From the NCBI GenBank assembly GCA_034440355.1, contig JAWXBY010000158.1, forward strand, positions 1 through 64,000: a DNA stretch of 64,000 bases, read 5' to 3'. The notes below the pieces were generated by a model, which ran no database searches, had not been told where the DNA came from, and worked only from the letters and a program-made list of their open reading frames with translations. This DNA comes from SZUA-430 sp034440355 (lineage in GTDB: Bacteria > Pseudomonadota > Alphaproteobacteria > Micropepsales > Micropepsaceae). Shown here piece by piece: positions 7,723 to 16,522 of this stretch. The first letter of the stretch is position 1. Every line of letters starts with the position of its first letter. The translations under genes were made by a program, and so were the position numbers.

Positions 7723-9351
7723 TCATGCTGCGGTCAGCGTATCGACACTGTTTTGAGCGAGGGCTTCGGCGACTTTGATGCCGTCGATCGCCGCTGAGAG
7801 GATGCCGCCGGCGTAGCCTGCGCCTTCGCCTGCGGGGTAGAGGCCTTTTGTGTTGAGACTCTGGAAGGTTTCGTCGCGGCGGATGGAGATCGGTGACGAC
7901 GTGCGGGTTTCGACGCCGGTTAGGACGGCGTCGGGGAGTGCGAAGTTTTTGATTTGGCGGTCGAAGGCTGGCAGGGCTTCGCGGATCGCCGCTATCGCGT
8001 AGTCCGGGAGGCAGGTCGACAAGTCGGTCGGGGTGACTGAGGGTTTGTAGGATGGCGTGACCGTGCCGAGTTCGGTTGAGGCGCGGGCGGCGATGAAGTC
8101 TTCGACGCGTTGGCCGGGGGCTGCATAGGTTTCGCCGCCGGCTTTGTAGGCTTGTTCTTCCCAGTGGCGTTGGAATTCTATGCCGGCGAGTGCGTGGCCC
8201 GGATAGTCCACCGGTGTTATGCCTACGACGATACCGGCGTTGGCGTTGCGTTCGTTGCGGGAGTATTGGCTCATGCCGTTCGTCACCACGCGGCCGGGTT
8301 CGGAGGCGGTCGCGACGACCGTGCCGCCGGGGCACATGCAGAAGCTGTAGACCGAGCGGCCGTTCGAGGCGTGGTGGACGATTTTGTAGTCGGCGGCCCC
8401 CAAGAGTTTGTTGCCGGCGTTGGGGCCCAAGCGTGCGCGATCGATGAGAGATTGCGGGTGTTCGATGCGGAAGCCGATCGAGAACGGCTTTGGTTCGATG
8501 TAGACGCCTTCGTCGTGGAGCATCTTGAACGTGTCGCGAGCGCTGTGGCCTACCGCGAGGACGACGTGGTCGGCTTCGAGTGCTGTGCCGTCGGACAGGA
8601 TCAGGGCTTCGACGCGGCGTTCGCCTGTTTTCGTTTTGCCGATGACGATGCGTTCGACGCGGGTTTGGAAGCGGAATTCGCCGCCTAAGGCTTCGATGGT
8701 CGCGCGCATGTGTTCGACCATGGTGACCAGGCGGAATGTGCCGATGTGGGGCTTCGACACGTAGAGGATTTCGGGTGGGGCGCCGGCCTTCACGAATTCG
8801 GTCAGAACTTTGCGGCCGAGATAGCGCGGGTCTTTCACCTGGCTGTAGAGCTTGCCGTCGGAGAACGTCCCTGCCCCGCCCTCGCCGAACTGCGCGTTCG
8901 ATTCCGGGTTCAGGATTCGTTTGCGCCAGAAGCCGAAGGTGTCTTTTGTCCGTTCACGGACGACCTTGCCGCGTTCGAGGACGATGGGGTTCATGCCCAT
9001 CTGCGCGAGGATGAGCGCCGCGAACAAACCGCAGGGGCCTGCGCCGATCACCACGGGGCGTTTTGCCGGCGGCTTCTCCGCGTGGGTGATGAAGCGGTAG
9101 TCCATGTCGGGCGCGGGGGTGACGTTGCGGTCACGCGATAGGCGTTTAGCGACGGCGGCTTCGTTCTTCAGCGCGACGTCGAGCGTGTAGATGAACACGA
9201 TCGCCTTCGGTTTACGGGCGTCGACGCCGCGGCGGAAGACCGTGAACTCGATGAGATCGGCGGCGGCGATGTTCAGGCGCTTGATCAGCGCGGCGCGCAG
9301 ATCCGCGTCCGTGTGTTCCAGCGGCAGTTTGAGTTCGGTCAGGCGCAGCAT
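7723..9351 (-). CDS. FAD-dependent dehydrogenase of the COG2509 type
   Basis: A 542-residue protein. An N-terminal domain of about 100 residues precedes the FAD-binding VVIGAGPCGLFAALILAQMG motif. The NAQFGEGGAGTFSDGKLYS segment, CMCPGG, and the C-terminal ETRTSSPISI...LYPAGEGAGYAGGI are characteristic of the widespread but uncharacterised COG2509 dehydrogenases. Substrate and electron acceptor are unknown. It lies on the minus strand between TerC (upstream) and the CheB-type gene (downstream), but gaps of 42 and 97 bases give no strong operon signal. Confidence 0.88.
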   Translation of the reverse strand: MLRLTELKLPLEHTDADLRAALIKRLNIAAADLIEFTVFRRGVDARKPKAIVFIYTLDVALKNEAAVAKRLSRDRNVTPAPDMDYRFITHAEKPPAKRPVVIGAGPCGLFAALILAQMGMNPIVLERGKVVRERTKDTFGFWRKRILNPESNAQFGEGGAGTFSDGKLYSQVKDPRYLGRKVLTEFVKAGAPPEILYVSKPHIGTFRLVTMVEHMRATIEALGGEFRFQTRVERIVIGKTKTGERRVEALILSDGTALEADHVVLAVGHSARDTFKMLHDEGVYIEPKPFSIGFRIEHPQSLIDRARLGPNAGNKLLGAADYKIVHHASNGRSVYSFCMCPGGTVVATASEPGRVVTNGMSQYSRNERNANAGIVVGITPVDYPGHALAGIEFQRHWEEQAYKAGGETYAAPGQRVEDFIAARASTELGTVTPSYKPSVTPTDLSTCLPDYAIAAIREALPAFDRQIKNFALPDAVLTGVETRTSSPISIRRDETFQSLNTKGLYPAGEGAGYAGGILSAAIDGIKVAEALAQNSVDTLTAA

Positions 9352-9393
9352 GCGGCGCTGTTTACGGGCGGAACGGTCCTTTCCGCAAGCGCG

Positions 9394-10296
9394 CTAATTT
9401 TTGGCGGGCAGCATGCGTCTGACGGACTCGGCCGTGTCGTTCATCGCCTTGGTTACCGTGTGCCAGACGTCGAGCGCGCGGGCGTGCAAATCGTCCGCCC
9501 ATGCCGGGTCGTTGACCAGGAGGATGGCGAAGGCCGCGAGGCCGACCGTTCCCAATATGATGAGCCCGTAGCGCACGTTGCGGGGCAAGCCGCGGAGCCA
9601 GAGCAGCAGCGCCTGGAAGATGAGGACCGCGAAGAGGGCGATATAGAGTTCGACCTTCGGCAGCTCATAGTCGTGGGCTTCGGCGATCAGGAAAGCGCCG
9701 ATGAGAACCAGTAGGTCGAGCGCGGCCACCTTCACGATGCGGTGGCGCTCGATGAAGGTCGAGATGGGGTTGACGAGGAAGAACATCACAGCAGTCGCAA
9801 CGAGGACGGCGGCGACCATGATCTCGACGTGTTCGGCGATGCCGATGGCCGCGATGACGCTGTCGAGGGAGAAGATGATGTCGAAGAAAGCGATCTGCAG
9901 GATCACCCACATGAACGCCTGATGCACCGTCTTGACGTTGGGTGAGCCTTCGTCGCCGAACAGGACGCCGAACAATTCCGTGATCGACTTCCAAAGCAGG
10001 AAGGTACCGCCGATAGTGAAGACGGTCTCGCGCGGCGTGATCGAGAGCGTGTCGGAGAGCTTGATCGGCGTTTCAAGGTGCGCAAGCCAGAAGAGCGAGA
10101 ACAGCAGCAGGATGCGCGTGACGACGGCGGCGAGGAGGCCGAGGCGGCGGGCGAGCGGGCGCTGGTTCTCCGGCAGTTTGCTGGCCAGGATCGCAATGAG
10201 GACGAGGTTGTCGCCGGCGAGTACGATTTCGAGGAAGGTCAGCGTCAGAAATGTCGCCACGTTCTCGGGCGTCAACAGCAACTCTAGTCCCGACAT
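9394..10296 (-). CDS. TerC family integral membrane protein
   Basis: A 300-residue polytopic inner-membrane protein with about seven to nine hydrophobic segments. The two family signatures, FLEIVLAGDNLVLIA and FDIIFSLDSVIAAIG, each contain the conserved Asp pair placed inside the membrane. TerC-family proteins (Alx, YceF, TerC) export Mn2+ or contribute to tellurite resistance and metal loading of exported enzymes. The last 50 residues form a short amphipathic tail. I looked upstream for the yybP-ykoY manganese riboswitch that often controls this family and did not recognise one. Confidence 0.92.
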   Translation of the reverse strand: MSGLELLLTPENVATFLTLTFLEIVLAGDNLVLIAILASKLPENQRPLARRLGLLAAVVTRILLLFSLFWLAHLETPIKLSDTLSITPRETVFTIGGTFLLWKSITELFGVLFGDEGSPNVKTVHQAFMWVILQIAFFDIIFSLDSVIAAIGIAEHVEIMVAAVLVATAVMFFLVNPISTFIERHRIVKVAALDLLVLIGAFLIAEAHDYELPKVELYIALFAVLIFQALLLWLRGLPRNVRYGLIILGTVGLAAFAILLVNDPAWADDLHARALDVWHTVTKAMNDTAESVRRMLPAKN

Positions 10297-10473
10297 GCCT
10301 GCTTACCCTCATACCCGGCGACGATAGTTCGGGCCGATCAAGGCATAGGTGTGGCGGGGCCACCAAAGGTTTTCGCGAGTCGGCGTCGCGTATTCGCGTG
10401 CCGCGTGTTTCGGGACCGAGCGGATTCGCGAGGAGGCGGGCATTGGTTGCCCTCGCCCGCCCTCTCGCCTCGC

Positions 10474-11013
10474 TTAAGCTTGCGCGGGCAGCACACGCGA
10501 GTTGCGCAGGATCGCGGCCGAGATCAGGGCCACGATAAGACCGACCGGGAAGATCTCGAGGAACGTCATGGGGAGGCGGATGAGCGGGTCCTTGTATTGG
10601 ACCTTGAACGTTTCAAACTCCTTGGCCATGGCGTTGAGGGCCTCGGCGGACGTGCCTTTGGCGCGCTCGGTCTCGAGCATCCCGGCCACGTAGGCGTCCA
10701 TGAAGGTGTAGTTTGTGGCGGCCAGATAAACCTCCCAGACCAGGACGTAAATGATCCCGGCAACCACCGCTATGCCGACACCCATCAAGAAGGCGGGCAC
10801 GAACTTGATCACGCCGCCCAGGTCCTGATCGCGATAACGCTTCACGGCGAAGAAGATCATCGAGAGCGCGACGAACATGACGAGGTAGCCAAGCCACATC
10901 GAATGAGCCCACCAGGAGTCCGCGCTGTCGGCCCCGGCTACCATCAGAGAGATCATCGCGCCGATGATGATCAGGCCGGCGAAGGTGCCGAAGAGGAAGA
11001 TATAGTTGGTCAT
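10474..11013 (-). CDS. DUF4199-like membrane protein
   Basis: A 179-residue membrane protein with four hydrophobic segments (about residues 5-27, 37-56, 70-92 and 155-173). A periplasmic-type loop holds YKDPLIRLPMTFLEIFPVG, typical of DUF4199. The family has no assigned biochemistry. I start at the ATG at 11013 because the longer open frame upstream is Arg/Pro-rich and overlaps no recognisable sequence. It lies downstream of an exported VOC protein and a membrane-anchored LuxR regulator on the same strand, so the three probably form an operon. Confidence 0.75.
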   Translation of the reverse strand: MTNYIFLFGTFAGLIIIGAMISLMVAGADSADSWWAHSMWLGYLVMFVALSMIFFAVKRYRDQDLGGVIKFVPAFLMGVGIAVVAGIIYVLVWEVYLAATNYTFMDAYVAGMLETERAKGTSAEALNAMAKEFETFKVQYKDPLIRLPMTFLEIFPVGLIVALISAAILRNSRVLPAQA

Positions 11014-11068
11014 GGGGCTGTGCCCTGTCCTTGTGGTTTGTTGAGCGAGGTTGTCCGGTTGGCGGCGA

Positions 11069-11551
11069 TCAGCTTTTGTCGACGCCGCCGGGCTGCCAGA
11101 GTTGGATCGGGTTGCCCTCGGGGTCGGCCGTCTTGGCGAAGCGACCGTTCGGGTAGGTTTCGGGATCGATCTCAACCGCGGTGCCGTTCGCGCGGAGTTG
11201 GGCGGCCATCTTGTCCAGGTCGCGGACGCGGAAGTTGATCATCCACTGCAGCCGCATGTCGCCGAAATAGGTCGTGTCTTGCTTGAACGGCTCGAACACG
11301 GTCGTGCCGGCCTCTTGGCGCCAGGGCTCGCCGCCGTAATCATGCGGCGTCATCGTGACCCCGAGGTTTTTCTCGTACCACGCGGCGAGCGCCTTCGGGT
11401 CCTTGGCCCTGAAGAAGAAGCCGCCAATTCCGGTTACGCGTTCCATTCCCGTCTCTCCCTTTGTGAGGCCCATCGCTTGCGCTTGGGCGGCCATCGCTGC
11501 GGCTGCTGTCAGCGCCAGCGCCGTGCGGCGCGTGACGTCTTCCTGGTGCAT
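11069..11551 (-). CDS. Exported VOC (glyoxalase-fold) protein
   Basis: A 160-residue protein. The N terminus MHQEDVTRRTALALTAAAAMAAQAQA looks like a twin-arginine (Tat) or Sec signal peptide, with RR before a hydrophobic core and AQA at the likely cleavage site. The mature part is one VOC domain: GIGGFFFRAKDPKALAAWYEKNLGV at the start and FAKTADPEGNPIQLWQP at the end, with the final metal-ligand Glu replaced by Gln. Most VOC proteins are cytoplasmic, so export is unusual. The reaction is unknown. Confidence 0.78.
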   Translation of the reverse strand: MHQEDVTRRTALALTAAAAMAAQAQAMGLTKGETGMERVTGIGGFFFRAKDPKALAAWYEKNLGVTMTPHDYGGEPWRQEAGTTVFEPFKQDTTYFGDMRLQWMINFRVRDLDKMAAQLRANGTAVEIDPETYPNGRFAKTADPEGNPIQLWQPGGVDKS

Positions 11552-11668
11552 GGCCGTGCCCTTTCGTGTCGCTGTCCTCCTCATCGCATACGTGGGAACG
11601 CCCGGTTTCGGTATCGCCCTAAAGGGTGATTTCGCGAAAATCCGCCGTTGAGGCGACCGGTTTTCCCG

Positions 11669-12130
11669 TCAGGGAATGAGGCGGAGTTCGCGCGCCTTGT
11701 GGATGGCCTGGGTGCGACGCTCGACTTCCAGCTTTTGAAAGAGGCTCGCGATGTGGGTCTTGATCGTGTTCGGCGACACGTCGAGCGTGCGCGCGATCTC
11801 TTTGTTCGCGTCGCCCGCTGCCAGGCGTTCGAGCACCTCGAATTCCCGGTCGGTCAGGCCCAGCGACTTTCGGGCCGCTTCGTTCCGCTCAAACGGGCGG
11901 GCGGCGTTCTTTGGCGTGAGGCGGTAGCCGGCCCAGATGCCGAGGCCTGTGAAGGCGAGCGCGATCAGCACGACGTAGATCTCGGTCGCGAAGGCGCGGG
12001 TGACGTATTTGTATTCGAGCCACTGGAGCAGGAATGCACCGAAGGCGAGCGCAGCGGCGTATACAGCCACCGGCTTTACCATCGGGGTCAAGCTTGCCAG
12101 GGCTTTGGGCCGGAAGGCCGGGAGTTTCAT
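11669..12130 (-). CDS. Membrane-anchored LuxR-type transcriptional regulator
   Basis: A 153-residue protein with two transmembrane segments (about residues 20-38 and 50-68) followed by a GerE/LuxR helix-turn-helix (residues 90-150): LGLTDREFEVLERLAAGDANKEIA, VSPNTIKTHIASLFQKL. There is no receiver or autoinducer domain, so the DNA-binding domain is tethered to the membrane, as in one-component CadC-like logic but with a LuxR domain. The ATG at 12130 is chosen because the upstream extension is low-complexity. It probably controls itself and the VOC and DUF4199 genes that follow on the same strand. Confidence 0.82.
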   Translation of the reverse strand: MKLPAFRPKALASLTPMVKPVAVYAAALAFGAFLLQWLEYKYVTRAFATEIYVVLIALAFTGLGIWAGYRLTPKNAARPFERNEAARKSLGLTDREFEVLERLAAGDANKEIARTLDVSPNTIKTHIASLFQKLEVERRTQAIHKARELRLIP

Positions 12131-12247
12131 CAGCGCAACCCGAACGACGAACGCGCCACAGTATGGGCATACCGAGGCGGCCGCGCGCAAACCGCCCTGC
12201 CCCGGCCCCTTCGGCCGTGGTAGGAACGCGCGGGGACGGGGGTTCTT

Positions 12248-13270
12248 ATGCTGAGAATTTTGAGTGCGGCCATCGCGGTGAGCGGATTCGCGGCGAGCGT
12301 GGGAGCGGCCGAGGAGACGCACCGGTTCGTGCCGCTGAACGGTGCGTACGTGGGGATAATGTCCTTCCTCGACACCGCCGCGACGCGGACGGACGGCGAT
12401 GAGGTCGAGATAGCGGTGCTCGACGTACGCTTTGACTATAAGGGTGGTGAAACAGGTCCGTCGCGCGTGATCGTCGGCGACATCCGGCGCTATCGGGTGT
12501 CGTGCGATTGGCGGGCGGCGCGTGGGCCGACCTCGACCACGTTTTATGACGACTCAGGGGCCCTCCTGCTGACGCGGCCGGCGGAAACGGCGTTGCACAT
12601 GTCGTTCTATGGGAAGCTCGCGTCGTATGCGCCGGCGATCGATCAAGTGTGCGGCTGGGCTCCGGCGGAGGCGACGCCGTCTTTCACGACGGTGAAGGAG
12701 GCGTTGGCCTTTGCCGCGACGACAATGATGCCGCCTGAGCCCTCGCCGGTGTCTTTACCGCCGCCACCGCCATCCGCGAAGAAAAAGGGCGAAGCTCCGA
12801 AAGTTATGATGGCGGTACCGGTGACGCAGGAGCGCAAGCTTGTCTTGCCCGAATTCCCTGAAATCGCGCCGCACCGTTTCAGCGTGATCGCGCGCGACGA
12901 AGGCAAGGGACACACGCAGTTTCTCGACTGGGCCAATATGAGGCGCGAAGGCGAGGCCGTCGTCGCCTTGACCCTTACGGTGCTTGGTGACGAGAGCGCG
13001 GCACCGCCGGCACCGCAGTGGCGTTGGCCGGTGCTGGCGCTACGCTCGACGCGCTTCGACTGCAAGGCGCAGACCGTTGAGGTTCTGGGCGAGGCGTTTG
13101 GTTACAAGGATCTGTCGCTCAATCCACAGCCGCGCAGCGACCTTCCGGCGCGGCTGGCCGCGTCCTCGCCGGTCGCAAGCGCCGCGCTCAAAACCGCGTG
13201 CGGTGCGGAACCACGTACGACATATGCCGGCGTGGCGGACGCGTTCGCCTTCGCGCGTGCGCCGCGATGA
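12248..13270 (+). CDS. Secreted protein of unknown function with two similar halves
   Basis: A 340-residue protein with a signal peptide (MLRILSAAIAVSGFAASVGAA). A Pro-rich and Lys-rich linker (about residues 145-195) joins two domains. Both run through a HRF-V start, an F-D or W-x-N/R-R-x-G stretch, a strand block ending R-x-x-C or R-F-D-C, and a final helix ending in a Cys-Gly pair (DQVCG and KTACG). This suggests an internal duplication, with one disulfide possible per half. I do not recognise a named family. SD GGGGACGGGGG precedes the ATG. Confidence 0.68.
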   Translation: MLRILSAAIAVSGFAASVGAAEETHRFVPLNGAYVGIMSFLDTAATRTDGDEVEIAVLDVRFDYKGGETGPSRVIVGDIRRYRVSCDWRAARGPTSTTFYDDSGALLLTRPAETALHMSFYGKLASYAPAIDQVCGWAPAEATPSFTTVKEALAFAATTMMPPEPSPVSLPPPPPSAKKKGEAPKVMMAVPVTQERKLVLPEFPEIAPHRFSVIARDEGKGHTQFLDWANMRREGEAVVALTLTVLGDESAAPPAPQWRWPVLALRSTRFDCKAQTVEVLGEAFGYKDLSLNPQPRSDLPARLAASSPVASAALKTACGAEPRTTYAGVADAFAFARAPR

Positions 13271-13582
13271 CTACGCTGAGAAGAGACGGCGCGAGGCGCT
13301 TTCACCCGCGACGTATTCGTTGAGCTTGGCGCTGGCGTCGTCCGCATAGATGCGGCCGCAGGCCTTGCATTGCCAGGCGAGGCGCACGGCTGCGACGACC
13401 AGCGAGCGCACGTGCGTGCGCGCCGCGTTGCGCTGGGTGCGCGTGGCGCAGCGGTTTTCGATCAGGTCGTCGATGTCTTCGAACAGCTTGTTCCAGAGCT
13501 TGTCCGGAATGACGTGGGCTTTGTGCGGTAGGTCGTCGGTGCCGTCGTGGATGGTGGCGCCGCATGCGCATTCGATCTTCAT
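13271..13582 (-). CDS. Small zinc-ribbon-like protein
   Basis: A 103-residue protein with CACG near the N terminus and CKACGRIY in the C-terminal half, a pattern of paired Cys that could bind one zinc. The central region is helical and charged. No family is recognised. Its ATG at 13582 overlaps the stop of the amidohydrolase by 4 bases (ATGA), so it is very likely co-translated with it. Confidence 0.65.
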   Translation of the reverse strand: MKIECACGATIHDGTDDLPHKAHVIPDKLWNKLFEDIDDLIENRCATRTQRNAARTHVRSLVVAAVRLAWQCKACGRIYADDASAKLNEYVAGESASRRLFSA

Positions 13583-14769
13583 GCGGCAGTTCGCTGTTTC
13601 GGGTGGCGGAGGTCGGCGGGGAGGCCCTCGCCCATCAGGTCGATGAAGTTTTCGGCGTAGAATTTTTCGCGCGCTTGGGGCGACACGCTGGCGAGGCTTT
13701 CATCGAAGCGTTTGAGCGGATTGCGGCCGCCTTCGACGTGCGGGTAGTCGGAGGAGAAGAGGCAGATGTCGTCGCTGCTGTTTTGGATGATCCAGCCGGC
13801 GTCTTCGTGCGGGTATGGCGTGACGCGGACTTGGCGTTTGACGTAGTCGCTCGGCTTCAGCGTCAGTTTCTTCAGGCGCTCTTCGCCTTTGCGGAAGGCG
13901 TCGGCGCCGGCGTCGAGGTAGCGCATCCAGCTGGGTAGCCACGACGCGCCGAGTTCGATCGCGCCGATCTTCAGGTTCGGATGGCGGTCGAGGACGCCGT
14001 CGAAGATCAGCGCGGCAAGCGTGAGCATCACCGAGTGCGGGATCATCATGAAGCTGACCGAGGTGAAGTTTTCTTCGCCGCCGTGGAAGTCCTTCACCTT
14101 CGGCAGGCCGTTGTTGAAGTAGTCGGGGTTGACTTTTTCCTCGCCACCGACATGGAAGAGGATGGGCAGGCGCGCCTCTTCCGCCATGCGCCAAACGGGG
14201 TCGAAGGCGATGTGGCTGGGCGAATGGCCGTTCGGACAGCGTGAGGGGATCATCAATCCCTTCAGACCCATCGCGATGGCGTTGCGCGCCGTTTCCTTCG
14301 CGCGGTCGAAATCGGCGAGTGGGACGTAGGCCGTACCGAGGAAGCGGCGATCGACAGCGCAGAAGGCGGCCATCATTCGGTTGTGCGCTTCGGCCGTCTT
14401 GTAGGCGAGGTCGATGTCGTTTGACTGATCGAGCGCAAAGTTGCCGAGGCACCAGGTGGTGAACACGAGTTGGCTCGCGAAGCCGAGTTCGTCGAGCGCG
14501 CGCGGGCGGTCTTCCTTCGTGAACGCGCCGAGGGCTTCGTAGTTCTTGCGCAGGAGGATGTTTTCGGCGGCGCCGGCGCGGAATGCGGGGTCAGCTTGCT
14601 TGGCGCGCGCCTCGGTCACCCATTTGCCGTCGCGCGGCCAGGCCTTCACTTTCGGCAGCGCGTCGTAACGCGCGCGCGTGTCGGCATCCATGAAGGCATC
14701 GAGGCAGTCGCCCAGTTCCATGAGATGCGAGTCGGCGTCGTGGACGACGCGGTTGGCGACATAGGGCAT
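13579..14769 (-). CDS. Amidohydrolase family protein (ACMSD-like)
   Basis: A 396-residue TIM-barrel hydrolase or decarboxylase. VVHDADSHLMEL carries the D-x-H metal motif, PILFHVGGEE the barrel His, and DICLFSSDYPHVEGG the catalytic Asp near the C terminus, as in the ACMSD/COG2159 group. Substrates in the group are mostly aromatic or cyclic acids. The start is decided by a strong GGAGGAGG 8 bases before the ATG at 14769; an ATG at 14787 would overlap this site. It is coupled to the zinc-ribbon gene and divergent from the acyl-CoA synthetase. Confidence 0.88.
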   Translation of the reverse strand: MPYVANRVVHDADSHLMELGDCLDAFMDADTRARYDALPKVKAWPRDGKWVTEARAKQADPAFRAGAAENILLRKNYEALGAFTKEDRPRALDELGFASQLVFTTWCLGNFALDQSNDIDLAYKTAEAHNRMMAAFCAVDRRFLGTAYVPLADFDRAKETARNAIAMGLKGLMIPSRCPNGHSPSHIAFDPVWRMAEEARLPILFHVGGEEKVNPDYFNNGLPKVKDFHGGEENFTSVSFMMIPHSVMLTLAALIFDGVLDRHPNLKIGAIELGASWLPSWMRYLDAGADAFRKGEERLKKLTLKPSDYVKRQVRVTPYPHEDAGWIIQNSSDDICLFSSDYPHVEGGRNPLKRFDESLASVSPQAREKFYAENFIDLMGEGLPADLRHPKQRTAA

Positions 14770-14911
14770 CTCGGCGGCCTCCTCCATGTTCTCGTTGGGC
14801 GGATGATTGCGGAGTGGACGCCGGGGTGCAACGGGCAAACGCACGCTGCGCATGCTTGCCGGGCAGCGGAATTGGGGTACGCTCCGGCAAAAGATATTGG
14901 GAGGAATTGGT

Positions 14912-16522
14912 ATGTCGGGCTGGAATTTCGGCGATATTTTTGATGCGGTTGCGAAGGTGGTGCCGGGCGATGCGCCGGCCTTGATCCATGCCGACAAGGT
15001 TACGAACTGGCGGGATTTTCATGCGCGAACAAATGCGCTGGCGCGCGGGCTGATTGCCGCCGGGCATCAGGCGGACGATAAGCTTGCGATCCTGATCCGC
15101 AATCGGCCGGAGTACATGGAGGCGACCGTCGCCGGGTTTAAAGGGCGGTTCGTTCATGTGAACGTGAACTATCGCTACAAAGCGGACGAACTTCTCTACA
15201 TCTTCGACAATTCGGATGCGCGCATCGTTGTTTACGGCAGCGAGTTTGCGCCGCTGATCGCCGATATTCGCGGGCGGTTGCCGGGGGTGAAGACGTGGCT
15301 TCAGGTCAAGATCGACGATACGCCCCTACCGGCTTTTGCGCAGGACTATGAGCGGTTCGTCGCGGCGCAGGCGACAGGCGATTTGGGTATCGAGCGGTCG
15401 CCGGATGATTTGTTCTTCCTCTACACCGGCGGCACGACCGGCATGCCGAAGGGCGTGATGTGGCGGCATGACGATTTGCGACAGACGCAGTTGAACCCTG
15501 CGCTGATGGCCAAGGTGCCGACGAGCTATGCGGAGCATGCGGAGATCGTGCGCGAGCAAGGGCCGGGTAACCGGTTCATTCCGGCCTGTCCGCAGATGCA
15601 TGGGACGGGGCTGCTGACCTCGTTCGCGGCGCTGGCCATGGGCGGGTGCGTGATCACGCTTGAGGCGCCAAGTCTCGACGCGGTGGAGCTGTGGGACGTT
15701 TCGGCGAAGTACAAGGCGCAGCAGATTGCGATTGTCGGCGACGCGTTTGCCAAGCCAATGTTGCGCGCGCTGGACGAGAATCCCGGGCGGTGGGATTTGT
15801 CGTCACTGGTGATGATCATCTCCTCCGGCGTCATGTGGAGCCAGGAGGTGAAGCACGGGATCATCAAACATATTCCGCAGGTGGCGCTGCTCGACTCGTT
15901 CGGGTCTTCCGAAGCGGTCGGGTTCGGGCTTTCGGTCACGAGCAAGGACGGCGAAGTCGCGACGGCGAAGTTTACGCTGGGCACCGACGTGGCTGTGTTC
16001 ACGGTCGATCACAAACCGTTGTTGCCGGGTGCCGCGGAACCGGGGTTCATTGCGCGCGGCGGAAATATTCCGGTCGGCTATTGGAAGGATCCGGCGAAGT
16101 CGGCGAAGACGTTTCCCACCATCGGCGGGCGGCGGTGGTCGATCCCGGGCGATTATTGCCAGCTGCATGAGGATGGGTCGATCACGCTGCTGGGGCGCGG
16201 CAGCGTTTGCATCAACACGGCCGGCGAGAAGGTTTATCCGGAAGAGGTCGAAGAGATTCTAAAGCAGCACACCGCCGTTGAAGATGCTCTCGTCGTCGGC
16301 GTGCCGGACGACAAGTGGGGCAATGCTGTGACCGGAGTCGTCGAACTTGCGCCCGGCGCGCGGTTCGACGAGGAGGCGTTGCGCAAGCATGTACGCGGCG
16401 CGCTGGCCGGATACAAAACACCGAAGCGCATTGTCGCGATCGAGCGGCTGTTCCGTGCGCCGAACGGCAAGGCGGATTATGCGGCGACGACTGCCTTTGC
16501 GCGCAAGGCGCTTGGGCTTTGA
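14912..16522 (+). CDS. Acyl-CoA synthetase (AMP-forming)
   Basis: A 536-residue adenylate-forming ligase that makes acyl-CoA from a carboxylic acid, ATP and CoA. Motifs are complete: P-loop LYTGGTTGMPKGVMW, the LDSFGSSEAVG aryl/acyl pocket motif, GDYCQLHEDGSITLLGRG, the hinge region ending NTAGEKVYPEEVEE, and the catalytic Lys in PNGKADY. SD GGGAGGAA precedes the ATG at 14912. Its stop overlaps the TTG start of an acyl-CoA dehydrogenase, so activation and first oxidation of the same acid are likely linked. Confidence 0.92.
   Translation: MSGWNFGDIFDAVAKVVPGDAPALIHADKVTNWRDFHARTNALARGLIAAGHQADDKLAILIRNRPEYMEATVAGFKGRFVHVNVNYRYKADELLYIFDNSDARIVVYGSEFAPLIADIRGRLPGVKTWLQVKIDDTPLPAFAQDYERFVAAQATGDLGIERSPDDLFFLYTGGTTGMPKGVMWRHDDLRQTQLNPALMAKVPTSYAEHAEIVREQGPGNRFIPACPQMHGTGLLTSFAALAMGGCVITLEAPSLDAVELWDVSAKYKAQQIAIVGDAFAKPMLRALDENPGRWDLSSLVMIISSGVMWSQEVKHGIIKHIPQVALLDSFGSSEAVGFGLSVTSKDGEVATAKFTLGTDVAVFTVDHKPLLPGAAEPGFIARGGNIPVGYWKDPAKSAKTFPTIGGRRWSIPGDYCQLHEDGSITLLGRGSVCINTAGEKVYPEEVEEILKQHTAVEDALVVGVPDDKWGNAVTGVVELAPGARFDEEALRKHVRGALAGYKTPKRIVAIERLFRAPNGKADYAATTAFARKALGL

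Noticed and set aside
10297..10473. yybP-ykoY manganese riboswitch upstream of the TerC-family gene
   Set aside because: Searched because the family is often controlled by it; no recognisable conserved loops were seen on the minus strand.
10351..11238. 295-codon plus-strand frame over the DUF4199 gene
   Set aside because: Opposite to a gene with clear membrane segments; rich in His/Asp/Gly with no recognisable family.
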